Of a stretch of 6,433 nt of DNA, positions 1 to 5,546 are shown in pieces. Source of the stretch: Holophagaceae bacterium UBA706 (GTDB taxonomy: Bacteria; Acidobacteriota; Holophagae; Holophagales; Holophagaceae); the NCBI GenBank assembly GCA_002298155.1, contig DBME01000371.1, forward strand, positions 12,766 through 19,198. The letters are read 5' to 3'. Position numbers and translations under genes: made by a program. The notes beneath the pieces are model-generated. The model made no database searches, was not told where the DNA came from, and was given only the letters and a program-made list of their open reading frames with translations. How positions within the stretch are numbered: position 1 is the stretch's first letter; every line of letters starts with the position of its first letter.

Positions 1-1267
1 CGGCCACGAGCCCCGTGGGGTCTTCCAGGCGCAGACGCACCGCCCCTTCCGGGAAATCCAGGCGGGCCGTCACGGGGATCCGGCGGTCCACCTTGGCGCC
101 CCGCAGGGCCTTGAGCCAGTGGAGGTCCATGTTCCGGTGGAGCCGCGTGCCCACCTTGATGCGGGAGGGATCCTGCACGAAGACCTGGCGCCCCTCCACC
201 GCGTTGACCACCGTGCCGGAAACCTCGGAGCCGTCCACGAAGGCGAGGCCGTCCCCGGGGTGCAGCTCCGCGGCCACATCCAGCACGAGCCGGTCGCCCT
301 GGATGGAGCGCACCTGGCCCACGCTCTCCCCGAGATGCTTCGCCGCGTCCGGGGTGCCCATGGGCCTGCGCTCCCCGTCGAGGCGGTAGGTGGACAGGCC
401 CCGCTGGAAGGTCTTGACGGGGTCCGGTGTGAACGCGCGGTTCACGGTGCCCAGGGAGGCCCGGCCCAGTTCCGGCCGGCGTTCCAGGAGGGCGTCCAGC
501 TGCTGGCGCACATGGGAGACCACGTTCTTCACGTAGTCCGCGTCCTTGAGCCGGCCTTCGATCTTGAAGCTGAGGATGCCGGCGTCCGCGAGGGCCTCCA
601 CCTGGCCGGACACATCCATGTCGCGGATGCTCAGGAGGTGCTTCTCGCGCACCAGCACCCGGCCCGAGGCGTCCACCAGGTTCCAGGGGGCGCGGCAGGG
701 CTGGGCGCATTCCCCGCGGTTGCCGCTGCGGCCGCAGATGGCCCCGCTCAGGTAGCAGTGCCCGCTTTCGCTCACGCACAGGGCCCCGTAGACGAAGGCT
801 TCCAGCTCGATGTCGGCGGCGGCGTGGATGGCCCGGATGTCGTCGAGGCTCAGTTCCCGGGCGAGGATGGCCCGGGTGATGCCCGCGCTGGCCAGGAAGG
901 CGACCTTCTCCGGGCTGTCGCAGGCCGTTTGGGTGCTCGCGTGCAGGGGCAGCGGAGGGAGATCCATCTCCAGGTAGGCCATGTCCTGGATGATGAGGGC
1001 GTCCACGCCCGCGTCGTACAGGTCCCAGGCCTGGCGCCGGGCCTCCTCCAGCTCGCCGTCGTAGAGGAGGGTGTTGAGGGTGGCATAGACCTTGGCGCCC
1101 CAGAGGCGGGCTTCCCGGGTGAGCGTGTCGAAGTCGAGGAGATCGTTGCCCGCGCCCTGCCGGGCGCCGAACCTCGGGCCGCCCATGTACACGGCATCGG
1201 CCCCGCAGCGCAGCGCGAGGATGCCCTGGTCCGCGTTCTTGGCGGGGGCGAGGAGTTCAAGTGCCAT
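1..1267 (-). CDS. Peptidase U32 family protein, RlhA-like (C-terminal part beyond window)
   Basis: The first 422 residues are visible; the rest lies beyond the left edge. The N terminus (MALELLAPAKNADQG, then GADAVYMGG) is the classic start of U32 proteins, which fixes the ATG at 1267 although no good Shine-Dalgarno precedes it. The U32 signature is present at about residues 156-175 (EAFVYGALC...GHCYLSG), followed by NRGECAQPCR. Four cysteines, C164, C171, C187 and C191, are spaced CX6CX15CX3C, the spacing described for the [4Fe-4S] cluster of the U32 proteins UbiU/UbiV. Residues 275-422 continue past the catalytic-type domain (NRAFTPDP..., then RIPVTARLDFPEG), resembling the long RlhA/DUF3656 type rather than short collagenase-like members. 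RlhA is known for 23S rRNA C2501 hydroxylation, so an RNA-hydroxylation role in the cytoplasm is inferred; protease activity is doubtful. It lies about 100 bp downstream of the FtsH-like gene on the same strand and may be cotranscribed. Family is sure, exact subfamily less so. Confidence 0.93.
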   Translation of the reverse strand, partial: MALELLAPAKNADQGILALRCGADAVYMGGPRFGARQGAGNDLLDFDTLTREARLWGAKVYATLNTLLYDGELEEARRQAWDLYDAGVDALIIQDMAYLEMDLPPLPLHASTQTACDSPEKVAFLASAGITRAILARELSLDDIRAIHAAADIELEAFVYGALCVSESGHCYLSGAICGRSGNRGECAQPCRAPWNLVDASGRVLVREKHLLSIRDMDVSGQVEALADAGILSFKIEGRLKDADYVKNVVSHVRQQLDALLERRPELGRASLGTVNRAFTPDPVKTFQRGLSTYRLDGERRPMGTPDAAKHLGESVGQVRSIQGDRLVLDVAAELHPGDGLAFVDGSEVSGTVVNAVEGRQVFVQDPSRIKVGTRLHRNMDLHWLKALRGAKVDRRIPVTARLDFPEGAVRLRLEDPTGLVA

Positions 1268-1367
1268 GGATCCAGGGTACCAGCCGCGGAGGCGTACGGC
1301 TTCCTTTTGGCGGGGCCGGTGGTGGTGCCATCCAACCGGGCAAGCGCCAGTGAGCAGGTCCAGCCGG
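1268..1367 (-). other. Gap between FtsH-like and U32 genes
   Basis: 100 bp, G+C-rich, between two same-strand genes. No T-run terminator and no clear -35/-10 or -24/-12 promoter was seen on the minus strand, only a weak inverted repeat (CCGGT/ACCGG). Read-through from the FtsH-like gene into the U32 gene is therefore plausible. Confidence 0.4.
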
Positions 1368-3440
1368 TCAAGCCACCCCAGACGCAGCGCCGCCCTTCCG
1401 TTCCTCGAAGGCGCGGATCTCCGCCAGCGCCTCCGCCAGGGTCATCTCGTGGGCATCCAGGAGCTTATCGACCAGGTGCCCGGTGAGGGGCATGAGCCCG
1501 CCCAGGATGGCCTTGGTCTCACCATACAGCCGCTCGCTTTGGGCCTCCATGACGGCCTGCGTCGCCTCGTCCAGGGGCGGCGCCGGGCCGGACCGGTCCT
1601 GGACCAGGGCGCCGTAGTTGAGGCGGGTCTGGCGGTACATCCCCATCTCGCCCACGGCGTGGTGCAGCAGCCGGGTGACCCGGGTGATGTCGTTGTGGGC
1701 GCCGTTGGTGGTGCCCTCCTCCCCGAAGAACAGCTCCTCGTTGGCCATGCCCCCCAGGAGCACCCGCACCTCCTGCTCGATGTCGTCCCGGGTCTTGAGC
1801 AGGTTGATGCCCTCCTTGTGGAAGACGAAGCCCAGGGCGTTGGTGCGGGGGTTGGCCTTCAGCGAGATCTTGAGGGTCTTCACCTCGGCGAGCATCTGGT
1901 CCCAGTCGTCCTGGGTGCGCTGGCGTTCCTGGTGCAGGTCGACCAGGAAATGGCCCCACTCGTGGGTGGCGATGATCCGCCGGTCCCGTTGGCGTTCCTG
2001 GGTGGTGTGGATGTTGACGTTGCCCACCAGGACCCGCTCGGCGGCCTGCATCAGGGTGTCGGCGCGGATGAGCTCGCCTGACTGGACGGCGGTTATCCCC
2101 GCCTGATTGACGATGGTCTCCAGGTCGGCGGGGCTCCGGCCCTCGGTCACCGCGACCAGATCGCGCAGCTCCAGCCCCGGTTCGACCTTGGCGGCGCGCT
2201 GGCCCAGGTAGTGCCGGATGATCGCCAGCCGCTCCTCCGCGTTGGGCATGCGGAAATCCACCTTCATCTGGAAGCGGCGCAGCATGGCCTCGTCCATCAC
2301 CATGGTCTCGCTGTTGAAGTTGCTCGCCACGATCCAGAGGATGCCGGCGGCCTTCCGGCTGCGCACGCCGTCCAGCACCGACAGGAACGTGTTGGAGGTG
2401 TCATCGTCGAACTTCCGGCGCCCTCCCCTCTTCATGAAGAGATCCTGCGCCTCATCCAGGAAGACGATGCACGGTCCGCGCCGGGCGGCCATGGCCAGGA
2501 TGCGCGTGAGGGTCGTCGAACCGCCGGCCACGAGGCCCGTCTCCAGGTTGGCCGCGGAATGGAACAGGATGGGGAGACCCAGGTCCTTGGCCAGGAAACC
2601 GGCCAGGCGGGTCTTGCCGGTTCCCGCCGGGCCGCTGAACATCACGTTGAACGGCTTGTCGACGCCATAGGCCGCGTAGGCGGCGCGGCGCTGGTACTGG
2701 TCCTTGATCTGGGCCACTTCCGCCTTGATGTCGTCCATGCCCACCAGGTCCCCGATGGAACCGGGAATGTCGGACGGTTCCAGGAACATCAGCGGCTTGA
2801 ACTGGCCCTTCATCTGCAGGGCGAGGAAGGCGAGCACGCCCAGGATGAGCGCGGCCGAGAGGACACCGCTCGCCACCGGCACCCAGGTGAAGCGCTCGGA
2901 TTGCGGACGGGCTCCCGCGAAACGCTGCTCCAGGCGCTCGACCAGGGCGAGGCTTCCGCCCCGGAGCTCGCTGCGGGGGATGAACACGAGCTTGACGCCC
3001 CAGGGCGCGGTGACGGCCTTCTCGGTGAGGATCGTGGTTTCCATGTCCCCGGGGTAGTACGCCACCAGCCTGCCCTGGGTTTCGACCAGGATGATGCGCT
3101 CCGACACGGTCCACTGCAGGGGCCTCGAGATCACCAGGATGCGCTCGACCGGATTCGCATCCAGGAAGCTCAGCAGCGAGGTGCTCCCCAGGACCACCGG
3201 CAGGCGGTCATTGAAGGTCCAGAGCCGGGCCTCCTCCCGGTCCACCGCCACGGGTGCGCCGCGGGGATGCAGGAGGATGTACGCGGCCGCGCCGCCCGCG
3301 GGGATCAGCATCGTCAAGGTCAGTACGGCCCACTGCAGGGCCCGGGGCCGGGCTCCGAACCAGGCCAGGAGTCGCCTCGGACCGGCCCGGCGCGTGCTTG
3401 TCCCTGAACCCTCCGCGGTGGGCTTGGACGTTGCGGGCAT
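1368..3440 (-). CDS. FtsH-like membrane AAA+ ATP-dependent zinc metalloprotease (divergent)
   Basis: A 690-residue protein with FtsH architecture: TM1 about 35-57, an extracytoplasmic domain of about 125 residues, TM2 about 185-208, AAA+ domain about 228-475 and M41 peptidase domain about 485-690. Walker A is GPAGTGKT (270-277), Walker B is IVFLDE (325-330), sensor 1 is the Asn of VASN (N374), and the second AAA subdomain carries GRSPADLETIVNQAG. The zinc site is HEWGH (H493, E494, H497), with D584 in GAHND as the likely third ligand. It should unfold and degrade membrane or cytoplasmic proteins at the inner membrane. Unusual for FtsH: the pore loop reads LVA (303-305) where FtsH has FVG, the arginine-finger segment is MLRRFQMK without the PGRFDR pattern, and about 17 extra residues follow HEWGH. 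It is therefore probably an accessory paralogue, not the housekeeping enzyme. The ATG lies 7 bp after the stop of the small membrane gene with no clear Shine-Dalgarno, suggesting translational coupling. Confidence 0.93.
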   Translation of the reverse strand: MPATSKPTAEGSGTSTRRAGPRRLLAWFGARPRALQWAVLTLTMLIPAGGAAAYILLHPRGAPVAVDREEARLWTFNDRLPVVLGSTSLLSFLDANPVERILVISRPLQWTVSERIILVETQGRLVAYYPGDMETTILTEKAVTAPWGVKLVFIPRSELRGGSLALVERLEQRFAGARPQSERFTWVPVASGVLSAALILGVLAFLALQMKGQFKPLMFLEPSDIPGSIGDLVGMDDIKAEVAQIKDQYQRRAAYAAYGVDKPFNVMFSGPAGTGKTRLAGFLAKDLGLPILFHSAANLETGLVAGGSTTLTRILAMAARRGPCIVFLDEAQDLFMKRGGRRKFDDDTSNTFLSVLDGVRSRKAAGILWIVASNFNSETMVMDEAMLRRFQMKVDFRMPNAEERLAIIRHYLGQRAAKVEPGLELRDLVAVTEGRSPADLETIVNQAGITAVQSGELIRADTLMQAAERVLVGNVNIHTTQERQRDRRIIATHEWGHFLVDLHQERQRTQDDWDQMLAEVKTLKISLKANPRTNALGFVFHKEGINLLKTRDDIEQEVRVLLGGMANEELFFGEEGTTNGAHNDITRVTRLLHHAVGEMGMYRQTRLNYGALVQDRSGPAPPLDEATQAVMEAQSERLYGETKAILGGLMPLTGHLVDKLLDAHEMTLAEALAEIRAFEERKGGAASGVA

Positions 3441-3447
3441 GGCGCCG

Positions 3448-3597
3448 CTACAACACGCGGCGTCCGGAAATCAGCCGGACGAGGATGAGGACCACGGCCA
3501 CCACCAGCAGGATGTGGATGAACCCGCCCATGGCGAAGGAGCTGACCAGCCCAAGGGCCCAGAGAACGACCAGGATGATGGCGATGGTATACAACAT
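3448..3597 (-). CDS. Lmo0937-family small two-helix membrane protein (49 aa)
   Basis: A 49-residue hydrophobic protein starting MLYTIAIILVVLWALGLVSS, with two predicted membrane helices (about 3-20 and 27-43) joined by a GGFIH turn (G24-G25), and a basic tail RLISGRRVL. The sequence and length closely match the Lmo0937 family of tiny membrane proteins, whose biochemical function is unknown. The start at 3597 is preferred over an in-frame ATG at 3666 because GAGGAG (3606-3611) sits 8 nt upstream of it and because family members begin with MLYTIA; the extra 23 residues from 3666 are Pro/Gly-rich and unlike the family. Its stop is 7 bp before the FtsH-like start, so the two are very likely cotranscribed. 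By analogy to other small membrane proteins that interact with FtsH (for example SpoVM), it could modulate or be a substrate of the protease; this is inference only. Confidence 0.9.
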   Translation of the reverse strand: MLYTIAIILVVLWALGLVSSFAMGGFIHILLVVAVVLILVRLISGRRVL

Positions 3598-3605
3598 GGT
3601 ACCGA

Positions 3606-3611
3606 CTCCTC
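3606..3611 (-). promoter_or_regulatory. Shine-Dalgarno of the Lmo0937-family gene
   Basis: GAGGAG on the minus strand, 8 nt before the ATG at 3597. It decides the start codon of the 49-residue protein and is the clearest ribosome binding site in the window; the other genes visible here lack a comparable one. Confidence 0.8.
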
Positions 3612-3658
3612 GGAATGGGGTTTGCCCGGACCCGGAAGGGCACGGTGCAGGGACAGGA

Positions 3659-3674
3659 GGCATCATTCAAGCCA
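3659..3674 (-). promoter_or_regulatory. Candidate sigma-54-type promoter for the small membrane gene/FtsH-like operon
   Basis: The minus strand reads TGGCTTGAATGATGCC. It has the invariant GG-N10-GC geometry and matches TGGC and TGC of the -24/-12 consensus (YTGGCACG-N4-TTGCW), 8 of 13 defined positions. The -12 element would place transcription start near 3649, about 50 nt before the ATG at 3597. No good sigma-70 pair was seen as an alternative. The match is modest and could be chance. Confidence 0.3.
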
Positions 3675-3692
3675 TTACTCAACGTGCTTGAA
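3666..3692. repeat. Inverted repeat TTCAAGC-N13-GCTTGAA
   Basis: Perfect 7-bp arms at 3666-3672 and 3686-3692 flank 13 bp. The left arm overlaps the minus-strand sigma-54-like site, so it could be an operator or a hairpin near the transcription start. No T-run follows, so a terminator is unlikely. Confidence 0.4.
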
Positions 3693-3705
3693 AATCAATG
3701 GATTA
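3693..3705 (+). promoter_or_regulatory. Candidate IHF binding site
   Basis: AATCAATGGATTA matches the IHF consensus WATCAR-N4-TTR at every defined position and lies in the A+T-rich part of the intergenic region. It is 19 bp upstream of the -24 element of the minus-strand sigma-54-like site, where IHF commonly bends DNA at sigma-54 promoters. Assuming equal base use, an exact match is expected about once per 33,000 positions per strand. Binding itself is not shown. Confidence 0.4.
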
Positions 3706-3862
3706 CTAGGGCTGTCCACCGGCCGGCCCCCAACGTGTCGATCATTTCGGGTACCTCCGGCCCTTCTTTGGGTGGTGGACGCGCACATCAAATTGAACAG
3801 CCCGACCGCGGTGAAGGATCGGCCGGGGAAGCCAACTGTGAGGATCAGCAACGTTGTTCAAC

Positions 3863-3878
3863 TGGCATGGTTCTCGCC
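3863..3878 (+). promoter_or_regulatory. Candidate sigma-54-type promoter for the DJ-1/PAP2 genes
   Basis: TGGCATGGTTCTCGCC, preceded by C, matches 10 of 13 defined positions of YTGGCACG-N4-TTGCW and keeps the GG-N10-GC spacing. The deviations are C to T in the -24 element and T to C and W to C in the -12 element. Transcription would start near 3889, giving a leader of roughly 86 nt before the GTG at 3975. Confidence 0.35.
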
Positions 3879-3921
3879 CTTGGAAAGCGATGGCCCTCCG
3901 GAACGCTGTTCCCGAGGAGGC

Positions 3922-3978
3922 ATGGACCGTGGCGCGCCCACGGCCCCCTTCATCCACCTTCCCCTTTCGCGGACGTGA
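3922..3978 (+). CDS. Possible 18-residue leader peptide overlapping the DJ-1 gene start
   Basis: A short frame, ATG at 3922 to TGA at 3976-3978, encodes MDRGAPTAPFIHLPLSRT. Its stop overlaps the GTG start of the DJ-1-like gene as GTGA, a typical translational-coupling arrangement, and that gene has no Shine-Dalgarno of its own. GAGGAGG (3914-3920) lies just before the ATG, but with only 1 nt spacing, which is too short for normal initiation. The peptide has no recognisable family and no run of one amino acid that would indicate attenuation. It may be fortuitous. Confidence 0.25.
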   Translation: MDRGAPTAPFIHLPLSRT

Positions 3979-4679
3979 CTATCAAAATACTCATGGTATT
4001 GACCTCGCACGATCGGCTGGGCACCACCGGAGCCAAGACCGGATTCTGGCTCGAGGAATACGCCAGCCCCTACTATGCCTTCCTGGACGCGGGCGCCACG
4101 GTCACCGTGGCCTCGCCCCGGGGAGGGAAACCGCCCCTGGACCCCGCCAGCGACACGCCAGCTCAGCAGACCGAGGCGACCCTCCGCTTCAAGGAGGATC
4201 CGGCCGCCCAGGCCGTGCTGGCCGACACGCGCATCCTCTCGGGGGTCGACCCCGCCGGCTACGATGCCGTGTTCTATCCGGGCGGCCATGGCCCCCTGTG
4301 GGACCTGGCCGAGGACGCATCCTCCATCGCGCTCATCGAAGCCATGTTGAAGGCCGGCAAACCCGTGGCCGCCGTCTGCCACGCGCCGGGGGTTCTCCGG
4401 CATGTGCGCACGCCTTCCGGGAGACCCGTGACCTATGACCGGGCCGTCACCGGGTTCTCCAATTCCGAGGAGGCCGCGGCAGGGTTGACCAAGGTCGTGC
4501 CCTTCCTGGTCGAGGACATGCTCAAGGAGCAGGGAGGCATCTATTCCAATGTCCCCGACTGGCAGCCCCATGTGGTCACCGACGGCCTGCTCATCACCGG
4601 ACAGAACCCCGCGTCGTCGGCCCCCGCCGCCAAGACCCTGCTCCTCAGCCTGGTGCCGGTCCCGTCCTTCGGCTATTGA
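3975..4679 (+). CDS. DJ-1/PfpI family protein, Hsp31-like (type 1 glutamine amidotransferase-like fold)
   Basis: A 234-residue cytoplasmic protein from GTG 3975, close to the usual 225-240 residues of the Hsp31-like branch. The N terminus VTIKILMVLTSHDRLG, then GAKTGFWLEEYASPYY, is characteristic, with the conserved acidic residues E27/E28. The nucleophile elbow AVCHAPGVL supplies C135 and H136; the acid may be a glutamate in FSNSEE (E165/E166), as in the Cys-His-Glu arrangement of yeast Hsp31. TGFSNSEE and the final TGQNPASS are also family hallmarks. Relatives act as glutathione-independent glyoxalases (methylglyoxal to lactate) or as holding chaperones; which applies here cannot be read from sequence. 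Start choice: GTG 3975 retains the first beta strand (IKILMVL), whereas ATG 3993 would cut into it; neither has a Shine-Dalgarno. The PAP2 gene begins 1 bp after its stop, so the two are coupled. Confidence 0.92.
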   Translation: MTIKILMVLTSHDRLGTTGAKTGFWLEEYASPYYAFLDAGATVTVASPRGGKPPLDPASDTPAQQTEATLRFKEDPAAQAVLADTRILSGVDPAGYDAVFYPGGHGPLWDLAEDASSIALIEAMLKAGKPVAAVCHAPGVLRHVRTPSGRPVTYDRAVTGFSNSEEAAAGLTKVVPFLVEDMLKEQGGIYSNVPDWQPHVVTDGLLITGQNPASSAPAAKTLLLSLVPVPSFGY

Positions 4680-4680
4680 C

Positions 4681-5538
4681 ATGGCCACCCTCCTCCTGCG
4701 GCGCTTCCTGCTTGCCGCCTCCTGCCTCGGGGTGGGGGGCGGGGCCGCGGCCCAGGAGCCCCCTGCCGGGTCCGCGATCCTGGCCGGAAGGGATCCCGAT
4801 GCCTTCGGAAGCCTGCCCCGGACCCTCCAGGACGACACCCGGCAGGTCTTCAGCGTCACGGGCCGCTGGGAGACCCGGGAGTGGAACTTCGCCCTCGCCA
4901 GCGTCGCCCTGATCCTCGTCACGGGCCTGACCCTGGACCGGCCCGTGGACAAGGCCATGCTGACGTCCTCACCTTCCTCCCCCTGGGGCAGGGCCGCGAG
5001 GTTCGTGTCCCCCCTGGGCAGCACCCCCGGGGTCCTGGCCGCGGTGGGCATCTACATCGCCGGCGCCGCCTTCCGGAGCCCCGGGATCCGTGCCACCGGA
5101 ACCGACGCCATGGTGGCCATCGCCATCGCCGAGATCGCCATCGTCCTGCCGTTGAAGCTCCTGGTGGGCCGTTCCCGGCCCAACGCCGGCGAAGGCACGC
5201 ATGCCTTCAACCCCTTCAGCGGGGACGTCTCCTTCCCCTCCGGTCACACCACCGTCTCCTTCGCCCTGGCTTCGGTCATCTCCGGACACGCCCAGCGGCC
5301 CTGGGTCTCCTGGACCGCCTACGGCGTGGCGGGCCTTGTGGGCCTGGCCCGCGTACAGGAGCGCAGCCACTTCTTCTCCGACGTGGTGGCGGGCGGCCTC
5401 ATCGGCACCTTCGTGGGCAGGACCGTGGTGTCCCGCAACCAGACCCTGCGGGACCCGGGCGGCTCGAGGGTCGTGGTGACCCTGACGCCGGCGCTCCTGG
5501 ACGGAGGCCTCGGTCTCTGCCTCACGGCACGATTCTGA
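4681..5538 (+). CDS. PAP2-family phosphatase with signal peptide
   Basis: A 285-residue protein. Residues 1-24 form a signal peptide with probable cleavage after AAA (A24/Q25). Hydrophobic segments follow at about 70-86, 115-132, 142-163, 190-203, 211-223 and 236-250. All three PAP2 phosphatase motifs are intact: K159-X6-R166-P167 (KLLVGRSRP), P186-S187-G188-H189, and R224-X5-H230-X3-D234, with H189 and H230 expected to be catalytic. Such enzymes remove phosphate from lipids such as phosphatidate or undecaprenyl pyrophosphate, or from lipid A, on the outer face of the inner membrane; the substrate here is unknown. The tail (VVVTLTPALLDGGLGLCLTARF, final Phe) is a beta-like extension after the last helix. 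The ATG lies 1 bp after the DJ-1 stop and has no Shine-Dalgarno, so translation is probably coupled. An in-frame upstream extension to 4549 overlaps the DJ-1 coding region and is rejected. Confidence 0.92.
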   Translation: MATLLLRRFLLAASCLGVGGGAAAQEPPAGSAILAGRDPDAFGSLPRTLQDDTRQVFSVTGRWETREWNFALASVALILVTGLTLDRPVDKAMLTSSPSSPWGRAARFVSPLGSTPGVLAAVGIYIAGAAFRSPGIRATGTDAMVAIAIAEIAIVLPLKLLVGRSRPNAGEGTHAFNPFSGDVSFPSGHTTVSFALASVISGHAQRPWVSWTAYGVAGLVGLARVQERSHFFSDVVAGGLIGTFVGRTVVSRNQTLRDPGGSRVVVTLTPALLDGGLGLCLTARF

Positions 5539-5546
5539 AGGCATCA

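Larger units (their letters stand above)
3598..3974. other. Divergent intergenic control region
   Basis: 377 bp between the divergent starts of the small membrane gene and the DJ-1/PfpI gene. No full-size gene is supported here: the open frames crossing it give low-complexity Arg/Pro/Gly-rich products with no recognisable family. The stretch 3661-3720 has 26 G+C of 60 (43%), well below the surrounding coding DNA, as expected of a promoter region. It contains candidate sigma-54 sites on both strands, an IHF-consensus match, inverted repeats (TTCAAGC/GCTTGAA; GTCCACC at 3714-3720 with GGTGGAC at 3774-3780; palindrome CAACGTTG at 3849-3856) and CAACGT three times (3680, 3731, 3849). Confidence 0.7.

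Noticed and set aside
119..1486. Long plus-strand open frame (455 codons)
   Set aside because: It is antisense to the U32 gene, and its product is compositionally biased (Val/Gly/His/Ala-rich) with no family; the minus-strand reading gives a clear U32 protein.
2211..3407. Long plus-strand open frame (398 codons) opposite the FtsH-like gene
   Set aside because: Shadow of G+C-rich coding DNA; the minus strand has complete AAA+/M41 motifs.
3598..3666. N-terminal extension of the Lmo0937-family protein to ATG 3666
   Set aside because: The extension is Pro/Gly-rich and unlike the family, while a strong Shine-Dalgarno supports the start at 3597.
3742..3957. Minus-strand 71-codon open frame in the intergenic region
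   Set aside because: No Shine-Dalgarno, basic low-complexity product and no recognisable family.
4681..4740. Lipoprotein signal in the PAP2 protein (LAASC at residues 11-15)
   Set aside because: The position before the cysteine lacks the usual Leu at -3, and an AAA/QE signal peptidase I site follows nearby.
3858..5051. Minus-strand open frame (397 codons) opposite the DJ-1 and PAP2 genes
   Set aside because: It spans two genuine plus-strand genes with family motifs and has a Gly/Arg-rich, unrecognisable product.
5539..5546. Shared terminator between PAP2 and DUF3943-like genes
   Set aside because: Only 8 bp are available, and no stem-loop with T-run is visible across the junction.
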